From Leptolyngbya sp. Heron Island J (GTDB lineage Bacteria > Cyanobacteriota > Cyanobacteriia > Phormidesmidales > Phormidesmidaceae), in the NCBI RefSeq assembly GCF_000482245.1, contig NZ_AWNH01000095.1, positions 42,895-106,894 of the forward strand: a DNA stretch of 64,000 bases, read 5' to 3'. This document shows positions 18,021-26,707 of this stretch, in pieces. The number at the start of each line of letters is the position of its first letter. Position 1 is the first letter of the stretch. A program made the translations under genes and the position numbers. The notes under the pieces were generated by a model. It was not told the DNA's origin. It saw only the letters and a list, made by a program, of their open reading frames with translations, and searched no databases.

Positions 18021-18917
18021 CTAAAGTGCCAGTGCGTTAGTCCAATAGTCGTTAGACGACAAGCATTGGGGAATCTGTCCTGTATCGTGCATCCAGCCTT
18101 GTAGACGATCGTAGTAATCCGCACTCATGGAAAAGTCGTGGGTAAAACAGGAGATTGTTGCATCGTAGATAGCTTGCCCGGTCTGATCGCCTGCATAGGC
18201 TCCGGTACGCTGGTCGTAAATGGCTTGGGCTGCTTGAGGATGCTGGTGAATAAAGTCAATCCCTCGTCGTAATACCTGCAAAAATGCCTGCAGGTCTTGT
18301 TGCCGCTGTTGCAACAATTCGGGCGTTGCAATCAGAATAAGCTGGCAAAAATCAGGAACGCCCCAATCTTTGAGTGCAAAAAACTGAGCATCATAACCGC
18401 GCTGTTGGGCTTCGATCACTTCAAAGTTGTAGAACACCAGCGTTGCCAGATCGGCCTTGTCCTCAATCAGTGCGTCGGTATGCAAAAAGCCATTATCGAC
18501 TGAGGTGATGGCATCTTCAGTAAAGTCACCGCCATCTGCCTCAATCATGGTTTTGGCGATGGCTCGCCCCAACGCAGACGGTGCACTGGGGTATTGTAAG
18601 CGCTTACCCACCATATCCTTGGGTCGCTCGATACCGCGTCCTGTGAAGTACATGACTCCACCATTGGTATGCAAAAAGCGCGCCCAGCCCACCACGGCAT
18701 GGCCTTTACCTCGGTCTTCCACCAGATGAACCGGCTCCGTAACCGCGATATCCAGGGTGCCAGCTTGAAGTTCTGCGATCGCATCCACATGCTCTGAGGG
18801 TTCAACCAGTTCTAAATCCAAACCAACGTCCGCAAACCATCCTTGCTCAAGACCTACCAACAGAGGCACATGATCTGGATTTAGAAACCACTCTAAGCCC
18901 AAACGTAATTTAGACAT
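18021..18917 (-). CDS. THI5/NMT1-type ABC substrate-binding protein
   Basis: 298-aa periplasmic-binding-protein fold of the NMT1/THI5-like (SsuA/TauA-related) class, from the Met at 18917 (MSKLRLGLEWFLNPDHVPLL); a Met 12 codons upstream is possible. Typical features are the N-terminal strand LGLEWFLNPDHVPLLVGLEQGWF, VEPSEHVDAIAELQAGTLDIAV and AFLQVLRRGIDFIHQHP. No signal peptide is clear, so it may act in the cytosol, as THI5-like proteins can, or be exported by another route. No ABC permease or ATPase is adjacent. Its partner in the operon is the DOPA-dioxygenase-like gene. A role in handling an aromatic or pyrimidine-type metabolite is possible but unproven. Confidence 0.8.
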   Translation of the reverse strand: MSKLRLGLEWFLNPDHVPLLVGLEQGWFADVGLDLELVEPSEHVDAIAELQAGTLDIAVTEPVHLVEDRGKGHAVVGWARFLHTNGGVMYFTGRGIERPKDMVGKRLQYPSAPSALGRAIAKTMIEADGGDFTEDAITSVDNGFLHTDALIEDKADLATLVFYNFEVIEAQQRGYDAQFFALKDWGVPDFCQLILIATPELLQQRQQDLQAFLQVLRRGIDFIHQHPQAAQAIYDQRTGAYAGDQTGQAIYDATISCFTHDFSMSADYYDRLQGWMHDTGQIPQCLSSNDYWTNALAL

Positions 18918-19104
18918 CAGCCACCCAACAATCAACTTCAGACCATTATTCATCTAAAGTTTGCTTACAGCAAAACATCGCTAAAAAAGCCTAGTAATCT
19001 GTCAAGTTCAAAATTTTAGTAGGACTGACACAGGGAGGGGGAGACGCGGAGATCGTCTATTGCTCAAGCTCTCTGCGTTTCTGTGTCCCTTACTCGTTCT
19101 ATCC

Positions 19105-19130
19105 AAAAAAATGCGTTTCGGAGCCAAAAT
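19105..19130 (+). promoter_or_regulatory. TGCGTTTCGG-type motif upstream of the stand-alone lipoprotein
   Basis: AAAAATGCGTTTCGGAGCC followed by AAAAT; the same block occurs before receptors A-D and twice before the MFS gene. A degenerate Fur-like TAGTTGACATTTATTCTC follows at about 19161. The gene is therefore probably controlled with cassettes A-D. Confidence 0.6.
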
Positions 19131-19223
19131 GACTAGCCAGAATTACTAGTTTTAATCTAGTGTAGTTGACATTTATTCTCTATTACAGCTTCTAATTCCG
19201 GCCCTAGCTCCCTCCCCACTACA

Positions 19224-20267
19224 ATGGTTAATCAGCACTCCATCTTGCATCTCCGGCAGAGACTGACAAAATCTACCCAAAGGCTACTTGATACCCCTTC
19301 TCGGTCCTTTAATCGACAACGTCGATTGTTTCTGCTCATGGGAGCGAGTACATTAATTGCCTCTGCCTGTTCTGGCAATGCTCAAACCAACCAGCCATTC
19401 GCCGCTGCTCCCTCTGCTGCAACAAAGCCGATACAACATGCCTTCGGTGAAACAGACGTCCCTGTCAATCCGACCCGCATTGCAGTGCTGGGTTATTTCA
19501 CGGTTGAAGCCTTGATGGCTCTGGGTATACAGCCGATTGCTGCCCCTAAAATAATCATTGATAACCTGCTGCACCTACCGCCAGCGGATACTGAAATCGC
19601 TGATATTGGTAACCCGAGAGAACCCAGTCTGGAGAAGCTTGCCACGCTCAAACCGGATCTTATCCTAAGCACCAAGACTTTTATTGAGGCTGACACCTAT
19701 CCGTTGCTCTCACGAATCGCACCGACGGTTGTGTTTGATAATGATGGCTTCACTGAATGGCAAGAGTTAACTCAGTTGTGTGCTGAATTGTTAGGTAAAG
19801 AAGCCAAGGCTAAACAACTCCAGGCTGAGTACGAAGCAAAATTACAAACATTTAAAGCACAACTTTCTCACGACGTTAGTCAAGTTCAAGTCTCAGTGGC
19901 CTCTTTCCACAATGAACAAATTTCAGTCTTTGGTAAAGAGACATTTATTGGGACTGTACTTGAGGCAGCCGGAGTATCACGTCCGCCCAAGCAAGCGGAA
20001 GGTGCCAATACCCAAATTTCAATGGAGCTGCTAAATGAAATTGATGGCGACGTGTTGTTTGTAATGAAGCCCCAAAGCCAAACCGACATTGCCGCTGATG
20101 TGCGAGCGGCCCTGGAAAAAATGAAAGCAAATCCGCTTTGGAATAACCTAAATGTGGTGCAAACAAACCAGGTTTACGAAATGGATACCTATTGGTTTGG
20201 GATGGGCTATATTGCTGCCAATTTAGTCTTAGATGATCTGGGCAAGTACATCGTTAAAGCCTCCTGA
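19224..20267 (+). CDS. Siderophore-binding lipoprotein (FecB/FhuD-type), stand-alone
   Basis: 347-aa iron-siderophore periplasmic binding protein. The N-terminus carries Arg-Arg before a hydrophobic stretch (RQRRLFLLMGASTLIASAC), combining a twin-arginine-like motif with a lipobox whose Cys49 would be lipidated. The mature part starts with HAFGETDVPVNPTRIAVLGY, then EPSLEKLATLKPDLIL and the C-terminal EKMKANPLWNNLNVVQTNQVY block of the FhuD/BtuF-like fold. It should bind ferric siderophore and hand it to an inner-membrane ABC permease, which is not encoded here. It is most like the lipoprotein of cassette B (31763-32710). It may be all that is left of another cassette, because no regulator or receptor gene accompanies it. 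Confidence 0.92.
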   Translation: MVNQHSILHLRQRLTKSTQRLLDTPSRSFNRQRRLFLLMGASTLIASACSGNAQTNQPFAAAPSAATKPIQHAFGETDVPVNPTRIAVLGYFTVEALMALGIQPIAAPKIIIDNLLHLPPADTEIADIGNPREPSLEKLATLKPDLILSTKTFIEADTYPLLSRIAPTVVFDNDGFTEWQELTQLCAELLGKEAKAKQLQAEYEAKLQTFKAQLSHDVSQVQVSVASFHNEQISVFGKETFIGTVLEAAGVSRPPKQAEGANTQISMELLNEIDGDVLFVMKPQSQTDIAADVRAALEKMKANPLWNNLNVVQTNQVYEMDTYWFGMGYIAANLVLDDLGKYIVKAS

Positions 20268-20310
20268 CAATAGGACTGTTTGAACAATCTGTACTCTAGA
20301 GGAAATTCTC

Positions 20311-21396
20311 ATGCTGACTCAAGACGCTCTGGCTGACTGTCGATTTTGTTCTCAAGTTTCCAAGGGGAATGGCGAAGACCCCATCGGTACTGCCGGAACC
20401 GCCAATCATTGGTTGGTGATGGAACTACCTCAACCCTGGACAGAGCAGATGTTCAAGGAAGATCCTAGAATCACGCCATTAATTGAGTTATTTAAAAAAC
20501 TCTTTATGAGGCATGGCATCATGATGCAGCCTGTGCTGATTGCCCCAGATCGAGAATATTCTCACCCTGGGAAAACACGAGTCATTTATTACCATCGTCC
20601 CCAGAAACAGTTTGCACAGTTTGAAAAACAAGAATTTATTGTGCCAGAGGCCGATTTTCCCAGGTTAGCCACGGCGATTATGAAGCAGCTGATGAAGCAG
20701 CCCAACGAATTGGAAGCATTTCAATCTTATCGCCAAGATACCAGTCATATTCGCGAAATGCTCGTCTGCACCCATGGGAATATAGATGCCGCCTGTGCCC
20801 GATTTGGCCATCCCATTTATAAACAACTACGAGATAAGTACACCGGTTCTTTCCTCCGTGTCTGGCGCTGTAGCCACTTTGGCGGACATAAATTTGCCCC
20901 CACATTGATTGATCTGCCAAGTGGCCAATATTGGGGACATCTGGAGCCTGAGATGCTGGATTTACTCGTCCATCAACAAGGAGATGTGGCCGGGTTGCGA
21001 TCGCACTATCGTGGCTGGTCTGGTCTCAAGAAATTTGAACAGATAGCTGAGCGTGAGATTTGGATGCAAGCAGGTTGGGATTGGTTATCACATCATAAAT
21101 CTGGCAAAACTACCTGCAAGGGACTAAAAGGAGTTAAACGATTCCTCTATCCATTCCTGCGGTTAATTCCATTAAAGCAGGTTCAGTTTTTCTTAGAGCA
21201 ATGGACCAACGATGCCACCTGGGCCGAAGTCAAGATTCAGTTCACCACCCCTGAGCAGACCGCCTCAGGCGTTTACCATGCTCGGGTAGAGCAATATGGA
21301 AAAGTGATGACATCCCCCAAGTCTCCTAAATCGGGAGAAGAATTGGAGCTAAAGTCAGCCCCTCAATATCGGGTGATTCGCTTAGTGAAACGGTAG
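20311..21396 (+). CDS. Sucrase/ferredoxin-like protein with Apd1-type Fe-S motif
   Basis: 361-aa member of the sucrase/ferredoxin-like family. The thioredoxin-like ferredoxin domain (about 145-235) contains Cys-x8-Cys (CTHGNIDAAC) and, further on, His-x3-His (HFGGH). This matches the two-Cys, two-His ligand set of the [2Fe-2S] cluster in yeast Apd1. The N-terminus (ADCRFCSQVSKGNGEDPIGTA) and RVWRCSHFGGHKFAPTLIDLP are family hallmarks. It begins 43 bp after the siderophore lipoprotein gene on the same strand, so they are probably cotranscribed. I infer a redox role, possibly reduction of ferric siderophore in the cytosol. The old 'sucrase' name carries no functional weight. Confidence 0.85.
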   Translation: MLTQDALADCRFCSQVSKGNGEDPIGTAGTANHWLVMELPQPWTEQMFKEDPRITPLIELFKKLFMRHGIMMQPVLIAPDREYSHPGKTRVIYYHRPQKQFAQFEKQEFIVPEADFPRLATAIMKQLMKQPNELEAFQSYRQDTSHIREMLVCTHGNIDAACARFGHPIYKQLRDKYTGSFLRVWRCSHFGGHKFAPTLIDLPSGQYWGHLEPEMLDLLVHQQGDVAGLRSHYRGWSGLKKFEQIAEREIWMQAGWDWLSHHKSGKTTCKGLKGVKRFLYPFLRLIPLKQVQFFLEQWTNDATWAEVKIQFTTPEQTASGVYHARVEQYGKVMTSPKSPKSGEELELKSAPQYRVIRLVKR

Positions 21397-21405
21397 GAAG
21401 GTGAG

Positions 21406-22209
21406 TTATGACTTTATCTTCTCCAACCGCTCCAACCGCAGCTGATGCTCTGAGTTAAACAACACGCGAAAGGCCAACAAAATGATGCCAATACAGGCCA
21501 ACGCAGTCCCTGCGGCAATGGTGAAATAAATCACAATCTGATAGCGTACAGCGCTGGTGGGCTCTACACCTGCTAACATTTGCCCCGTCATCATGCCTGG
21601 TAAGCTTACGAGTCCGAGTACCATCATGGAGTTAATGGTGGGAATCATGCCCGTGCGCAGAGCTTCTTTAATGGTTTCGTTGGCAGCTTCCCAGCGGGTT
21701 GCGCCTAGAGCTAACAGCGACTCGATCTGCGATCGCCGACTCACCAAATCTTCCATTAATCGGTCTAAGGCTAGTGAGGTGCCGGTGAGGGCATTACCCA
21801 GCACCATGCCCAGCAATGGGATCACATACTGCGGGTCATACCAGGGATTAATGTGAATAATGCCTTCGACCAGTAAACCGGTAACAAACACGCTGGCGGC
21901 CAGAATGGAAACGAGGCTGTTCCAGTAGATGGACGGGAAGCGACGGCGGGTACGGTTGACGGATGCATTACCTGCGATCGCACTCATGGTCAGCACCAAA
22001 CCCAACACCCAAAACGGATTATCCAAGGCGAAAACCCAACCGAGGATATAGCCTACTAACAGGAGCTGGATCACCATGCGCAAGGCTGCAATGCCCAGGC
22101 GTCTGGCCAAGCCAAGTTTCAAGCTAAAGGAAAGAATAATGTTGATCAGAATTAGGGCAGCGGCGAGGGCGAGTTGCCAGTTGTTGATGGGGAGGTAGGT
22201 GTTGGTCAT
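21406..22209 (-). CDS. fetB: FetB/UPF0014-type ABC permease
   Basis: 267-aa integral membrane protein from the ATG at 22209 (MTNTYLPINNW), with about 7 membrane helices. It has the family block LALGATRWEAANETIKEALRTGMIPTINSM (coupling-helix region) and LVSLPGMMTGQMLAG. In E. coli FetAB of this family protects against iron/peroxide stress by exporting iron. The ATPase partner is encoded just upstream (22373-23077). A longer frame to 22371 is open but runs through the GGGGGAGACGCGG repeats, so it is not coding. The gene converges with the sucrase/ferredoxin-like gene, with only 9 bp between stops. Confidence 0.85.
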   Translation of the reverse strand: MTNTYLPINNWQLALAAALILINIILSFSLKLGLARRLGIAALRMVIQLLLVGYILGWVFALDNPFWVLGLVLTMSAIAGNASVNRTRRRFPSIYWNSLVSILAASVFVTGLLVEGIIHINPWYDPQYVIPLLGMVLGNALTGTSLALDRLMEDLVSRRSQIESLLALGATRWEAANETIKEALRTGMIPTINSMMVLGLVSLPGMMTGQMLAGVEPTSAVRYQIVIYFTIAAGTALACIGIILLAFRVLFNSEHQLRLERLEKIKS

Positions 22210-22340
22210 GTGGGGGAGAGGGAGAGGGGGAGACGCGGAGAGGGGGAGACGCGGAGAGGGGGAGAAAGACTTGCCTATAAATTCCGAATTCTGTAGGGGC
22301 TGTGCCTTGTGCCTGCCCCGTGCAGCAGCTGTGCCTTGTG
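22210..22340. repeat. Tandem GGGGGAGACGCGGAGA repeats
   Basis: Between fetA and fetB are two to three copies of a 16-17-bp purine-rich unit (22216-22264), followed by a doubled GCTGTGCCTTGTGCCTG block (22300-22340). One further copy of the first unit is at 19034-19052. Such units are low-complexity intergenic repeats seen in many cyanobacterial genomes. Confidence 0.7.
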
Positions 22341-22372
22341 CCTGATGCGGTGCTATCAGCCAGAATTTCACA

Positions 22373-23077
22373 TTATGTTTTATCCAAAGACAGTACTAGT
22401 TGTCGTGCGGTCACTCTTTCTATTTGGGCTGGATCATGGCTGGTCCAAATGCAGGCCTTTGGGGGATCGCTCTGTTGCCATTGGGCGATTAAGGCTTCAA
22501 GCTGTTCGGTGACTGTGCTGTCTAGGGAAGCGGTGGGTTCGTCTAATAACAGAATTTGGGGAGAGAGCTGTAGCGATCGCAAACAGGCAACAATTTGCTG
22601 TTCTCCACCAGAAAGTTGTTCAAGGGAGCGTTCCAAAAATTTTTCAGACCGACCTAAAATCGATAGATAGTCTAGAATCTTAGACCGATCATAGGTCTTG
22701 TTGTGATGGACCTTCAGCTGATAAATCTGTTGCAGGTTTGACTCGACTGTTCCTTCTAACAAAGCAGGCTTTTGGTGCAAATACATCACTTGTGCGCGAA
22801 ATTCAGGCATGCTTAAATTTGACAGTGACTTTTCCTGGAAAGTAATCTCACCCGACTGAATTGGATCTAGTCCAGCTAAAGTTCTGAGTAATAGACTCTT
22901 ACCAGCCCCTGAGGGACCCACAACCGCCAGACGATCACCAGCAAACAGCTCAAAACTGATATCTTGCCAAATCCAGTTGTCTTGGAGACGTCGTCCAATC
23001 TTTGATACAGATAACATTGGATCAGACAGAGTGTCTGAAACTGCGGGCTTGGTCTTTTCTGAGGTATGTTGCACCAT
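22373..23077 (-). CDS. fetA: FetA-type ABC ATPase
   Basis: 234-aa ATP-binding subunit. It has Walker A GPSGAGKS, Q-loop MYLHQKPALLEGTV, signature LSGGEQQIVACLRSL, Walker B ILLLDEPTASLD and switch His in TSHDP. All catalytic residues are present. It precedes fetB on the same strand with a 163-bp repeat-containing gap, and the pair should form an inner-membrane exporter. It is divergent from the first AraC gene (23226), sharing a 148-bp promoter region that includes a Fur-like sequence. This would fit iron homeostasis opposing the uptake cassettes. Confidence 0.85.
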   Translation of the reverse strand: MVQHTSEKTKPAVSDTLSDPMLSVSKIGRRLQDNWIWQDISFELFAGDRLAVVGPSGAGKSLLLRTLAGLDPIQSGEITFQEKSLSNLSMPEFRAQVMYLHQKPALLEGTVESNLQQIYQLKVHHNKTYDRSKILDYLSILGRSEKFLERSLEQLSGGEQQIVACLRSLQLSPQILLLDEPTASLDSTVTEQLEALIAQWQQSDPPKACIWTSHDPAQIERVTARQLVLSLDKT

Positions 23078-23181
23078 TGTTCATTTCAGCTGGTTTTGTT
23101 TGCATTTAACGATTCAACACTTACTACCCTAACTTTTTAGGTTGATACCAGTACCCTACAGTACAAACGGCGGTCTATAAT

Positions 23182-23200
23182 GCAAGCTATTCTCATTAAT
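23182..23200. promoter_or_regulatory. Fur-like sequence before regulator A
   Basis: GCAAGCTATTCTCATTAAT; its reverse complement contains TTAATGAGAATAGCTTGC, similar to Fur half-sites. The same spacing and bases recur before regulators B (27907) and C (32712). Confidence 0.5.
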
Positions 23201-23225
23201 GGCAAGCAGTTGACGCAAGCGCATT

Positions 23226-24317
23226 ATGATAACCCGACTGGCCCTAAATCATTGGGAAGATTGGCTTCTGCCTGGCAGCTCTAGCGATACGCGACTGCTA
23301 CATGCAGATGCATCGGACCGTGTTTTGGTATGTCCATCTGACCTGGGTCAGGGCTATTTTCAAGAGATCTTGCTACGAGATGATTTAGTCCTTTTTATCC
23401 ATGACTACACCTTGAACCAGGATTTGGTTATGGATCTGCAAAGTGAGGGTGATCGTCTGGAGTTCGATTTTCCAATAGTTGGTCCCAGCCGTGGATATGG
23501 TTTTGTGGTGCCCTACTTTGGGTGGAAAACCTTGATCTTCAAACGTGCACAAAAACGGTTTTTCAAAGTTGAGATTTTTTTCAAGCGACCTACTCTGATC
23601 GCGTACTTGCAAGACTTTATGGAGCGTCTGTCTCCCCAGAATCAAAGCACTGCTGAGCAAATTATTCGATTGATGTACCGGTATCACGGTGGTGGCCAAA
23701 GCTCCACCCCAGCTGGGATGCTAAACCGAATTTTTGATCGTTCGAACACAAGCGATCCCCATTTTATCTTTGAGCAAGTTGCTAACAAGACCCTTTATGG
23801 CGAGATGCTTAACCTGGGTTATGCCACCTGTAGTCCAGTAACGCCTGTCATGGATCAGGTGATTGGGCAGATTCTTAGCTGCCCTTATCAGGGGATAACC
23901 CGTCGCACTTATTTGGAGCAAAAAGCTCTGCAGCTTGTGTCCCTGCGTTTAGAAGCGATGGTACAGTTGCACACGACAAAAATTGACCTTTCCTGCATCT
24001 ATCAGGCAGCCGCCATCTTAAAAGACCAGCTGGTGAATCCGCCCACTGTGGAGGCTCTTGCCCGTCAAGTGGGTACCAATCGGCTTTATTTAAATCAAGG
24101 GTTTGCTCAGGTGTACGGTACGACGCCTTATGGTTATCTACGCAGCTGCCGTCTGTGGTATGCTCGCCGACTGTTGATGACCTCGGATCTTTCGATTAGT
24201 CATGTGGCTACTGCTGTTGGCTATACCTGCCGCAGCCATTTTGCCACAGCCTTTCGCCAGCTGATGGGCATGAACCCCAAAGCATTTCAGATGAAAGCCT
24301 GGCAACGTGCCAGTTAG
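23226..24317 (+). CDS. AraC/PchR-type regulator, cassette A
   Basis: 363-aa transcription factor. Residues 1-250 are a ligand-binding domain with the opening WLLPGSSSDTRLLHADASDR; the C-terminal about 100 residues hold two helix-turn-helices of the AraC family (PPTVEALARQVGTNRLYLNQG and SISHVATAVGYTCRSHFATA). PchR-type regulators of this kind sense a ferric siderophore and activate the adjacent receptor gene. It begins at the ATG at 23226 and is 170 bp ahead of receptor A. It belongs with regulators B, C and D by length and N-terminus (type 1). Confidence 0.93.
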   Translation: MITRLALNHWEDWLLPGSSSDTRLLHADASDRVLVCPSDLGQGYFQEILLRDDLVLFIHDYTLNQDLVMDLQSEGDRLEFDFPIVGPSRGYGFVVPYFGWKTLIFKRAQKRFFKVEIFFKRPTLIAYLQDFMERLSPQNQSTAEQIIRLMYRYHGGGQSSTPAGMLNRIFDRSNTSDPHFIFEQVANKTLYGEMLNLGYATCSPVTPVMDQVIGQILSCPYQGITRRTYLEQKALQLVSLRLEAMVQLHTTKIDLSCIYQAAAILKDQLVNPPTVEALARQVGTNRLYLNQGFAQVYGTTPYGYLRSCRLWYARRLLMTSDLSISHVATAVGYTCRSHFATAFRQLMGMNPKAFQMKAWQRAS

Positions 24318-24344
24318 ATACTGGGCGTTGCTGATATTCACAAT

Positions 24345-24371
24345 AAAAAATTGCGTTTGGGCTTCAAAATC
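24345..24371 (+). promoter_or_regulatory. TGCGTTT-type motif before receptor A
   Basis: AAAAAATTGCGTTTGGGC followed by TTCAAAAT, about 140 bp before the receptor start and 30 bp before the Fur-like site. It is a candidate binding site for the type-1 regulator. Confidence 0.6.
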
Positions 24372-24400
24372 CCTAGAACGAGATCGACTTGTCCCGTAGC

Positions 24401-24421
24401 CTAATTGAGAATTATTTGCTG
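24401..24421 (+). promoter_or_regulatory. Fur-like operator before receptor A
   Basis: CTAATTGAGAATTATTTGCT contains TGAGAATTATT, a good match to one and a half Fur 7-1-7 half-sites (TGATAATnATTATCA). It is about 65-85 bp before the ATG. Confidence 0.6.
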
Positions 24422-24486
24422 TGAGCTTAATGTCATGGCGGTTGTGTTTCCAGCTGCCATTTGAGCTTTAGTCGTGGTGTGAGAAC

Positions 24487-26703
24487 ATGATGGGAAAGTT
24501 GTTACTAAATTGGAATGTTTGTGTGATTTTAGCTGTGGTGGCAGCTTATCTAGCCATACCATACAAGGCATTAGGTCAAGTTACTGAGTTGGAACAAGTT
24601 CAGATGTTGGTGCAAACAACAGATGAATTGGATAATAGTGAAGAAGAGTCGAAAGACGAAGAAGTAGACAACACAGAGGGAGACTCTTTGCGGATTGTTG
24701 TAACAGGTGAAGAGGGCAGCCGCTATGTGGTACCCAATGCCACCACTGGCACCCGCACAGATACACCTCTGCGTGATATTCCCCAATCAATTCAGGTGAT
24801 TCCCCGCGAGGTTTTGGAAGATCAGCAGGTGATCCGCCTAGAAGATGCCCTGCGTAACGTCAGTGGTGTCACCCCATCTGGCGGAGATCCTCGGGGGCCA
24901 CGGTTTAATTTGCGAGGCTTTAATGATGCCACCATCCTGCGAGATGGTTTTCGCCTGAGTGGCACTAACTCCAATCTGGTTCCTCAGGATCTATCCAATA
25001 TCGAGCAGATTGAGGTGCTCAAAGGGCCTGCGGCAATTGTATTTGGCGCGGTAGAGCCGGGGGGAGCGATTAACCTGGTCACGAAGCAACCGTTGAGTGA
25101 ACCGTTTTATGAGGTGGGTCTGCGAGTGGGGAATCGGGGGCTGATTGAGCCCAGTGTGGATATCTCTGGGCCACTCACCGAGGATGGACGGGTGCTCTAT
25201 CGGCTGAATGCGTTGTATCGCACTGAAGACAGCTTCCGCGACTTTGATCCTGATATCGAGCGGTTTTTTATTGCTCCGGTGGTGAGTTGGCAAATTAGCG
25301 ATCGCACCGACCTCACCATTGATTTTGAATATATTGACCAGCAGAACCCAGGAGACTTTGGTATAGCCGCCATTGGTGATGAAGTCGCGGACATTCCCTT
25401 CAATCGCAGCTTGGGTGAACCGGAGGATATTGTCACCACTGAGTATCTTAGATCTGGCTACCGGTTTGAGCATCGCTTTAGCGACAACTGGAAAGTACGC
25501 AATGCCTTTAGCTACGCTAATCGTGATGAAAGGCTGACTAATGCCGGGTCCAATTTCCTGGATGAGACCACTGGTGATCTGAGTCGCAACTTTCAACTTT
25601 TTGAATTTGAACAGGAGTTTTTCGAATTACAAACCAACGTGGTAGGCAAGTTTGCGACGGGGTCGATCGAGCATACGCTACTGGCTGGGGTTGATCTCAG
25701 ACGGCGAGACGAATTTACCCTTGCGGGGAATGATTTTTTAACTCCTGCGCCCCTGAATATTTTTAATCCGGTCTATGGTCAGACTCCGCGACCAGATTTC
25801 GATACCCTACCTGCATTGTTTGATGGAGACTTTCAACTGGATTTCCTCGGGGTCTACCTACAAGATCAGATTACCTTTGCTGACAATCTCAAGCTGTTAG
25901 CCGGCATCCGCTATGAGACCTTTGAGCAGGAAAGGGTGGTTGAGCCTTCCCCCTTTTTTCCTGGCTTGGACTCAACCCAGACGGACGATGCCTTTAGCCC
26001 TCGTATAGGTCTGGTCTATCAGCCGATTGAGGAAGTCTCTTTATTTGCCAGTTACAGTCGCTCCTTTAGTCCAAATCCTGCCTCAAGCTTTAGCACTGAC
26101 TTCCTCGATCCTGAAGAGGGAGAGCAGTATGAAGTAGGGGTAAAAGCCGAATTTCTGGATGGACGCTTGGCTGCTAACCTGGCCTATTTTGACATCACCC
26201 TCCAAAATGTATCGACGCCAGATCCAAATAATCCCCTATTTTCTGTGGCTATAGGGGAAGAACGCAGTCAGGGTGTGGAACTCGATGTGGCGGGTGAAAT
26301 TTTATCGGGATGGAACATCATCGCCAATTACGCCTATATCGATGCCAGAATTACAGAAGACAACTCCGACCTCGAAGACAACCGAAGATTTAATGTGCCT
26401 GAGCACAACGTCAACCTGTGGACCACCTACGATATTCAGGATGGACCTTTAGAAGGTCTAGGCTTTGGCCTTGGAGTGAACTATGTGGGAGAGCGCTTTG
26501 GCGACAATGCCAACAGTTTTCAATTAGATGATTATTTCTTGACCAATGCAGCGATTTCCTACAAACGCGATAATTGGCAAGCAGGTCTGAATATTCGCAA
26601 TCTGTTTGATATAGACTATATCGAAAGTACTAGCGGGGGTAGACGAAATATATACCCTGGTGAGGACTTTACCCTGATAGGCTCTTTCTCCATTGAGTTT
26701 TGA
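24487..26703 (+). CDS. TonB-dependent siderophore receptor, cassette A
   Basis: 738-aa outer-membrane receptor. Signal peptide 1-30 (ending YKALG), a short acidic linker at about 51-67 in place of the AMIN domain found in most other receptors here, TonB-box-like LRIVVTG at 68-74, plug domain from DTPLRDIPQSIQVIP to INLVTKQPLSEPFYE, then a 22-strand barrel ending in SIEF with the terminal Phe used in outer-membrane assembly. The FhuA/FpvA/PupB-like class transports hydroxamate or mixed siderophores. The ATG follows the leader GGTGTGAGAAC, a Shine-Dalgarno-containing sequence shared by receptors A-D, F and G. Lipoprotein A starts 5 bp after the stop. It is closest to receptor D, which has the same acidic linker. 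Confidence 0.95.
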   Translation: MMGKLLLNWNVCVILAVVAAYLAIPYKALGQVTELEQVQMLVQTTDELDNSEEESKDEEVDNTEGDSLRIVVTGEEGSRYVVPNATTGTRTDTPLRDIPQSIQVIPREVLEDQQVIRLEDALRNVSGVTPSGGDPRGPRFNLRGFNDATILRDGFRLSGTNSNLVPQDLSNIEQIEVLKGPAAIVFGAVEPGGAINLVTKQPLSEPFYEVGLRVGNRGLIEPSVDISGPLTEDGRVLYRLNALYRTEDSFRDFDPDIERFFIAPVVSWQISDRTDLTIDFEYIDQQNPGDFGIAAIGDEVADIPFNRSLGEPEDIVTTEYLRSGYRFEHRFSDNWKVRNAFSYANRDERLTNAGSNFLDETTGDLSRNFQLFEFEQEFFELQTNVVGKFATGSIEHTLLAGVDLRRRDEFTLAGNDFLTPAPLNIFNPVYGQTPRPDFDTLPALFDGDFQLDFLGVYLQDQITFADNLKLLAGIRYETFEQERVVEPSPFFPGLDSTQTDDAFSPRIGLVYQPIEEVSLFASYSRSFSPNPASSFSTDFLDPEEGEQYEVGVKAEFLDGRLAANLAYFDITLQNVSTPDPNNPLFSVAIGEERSQGVELDVAGEILSGWNIIANYAYIDARITEDNSDLEDNRRFNVPEHNVNLWTTYDIQDGPLEGLGFGLGVNYVGERFGDNANSFQLDDYFLTNAAISYKRDNWQAGLNIRNLFDIDYIESTSGGRRNIYPGEDFTLIGSFSIEF

Positions 26704-26707
26704 ATCG

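Noticed and set aside
17671..18024. 117-codon frame on + opposite the DOPA-dioxygenase-like gene
   Set aside because: It is the antisense shadow of a gene with clear family motifs. It has no family resemblance of its own.
24991..25596. 201-codon antisense frame within receptor A, and similar frames in other receptors and the RND gene
   Set aside because: Long antisense frames are expected opposite GC-biased coding DNA. None has a ribosome-binding site or recognisable domain.
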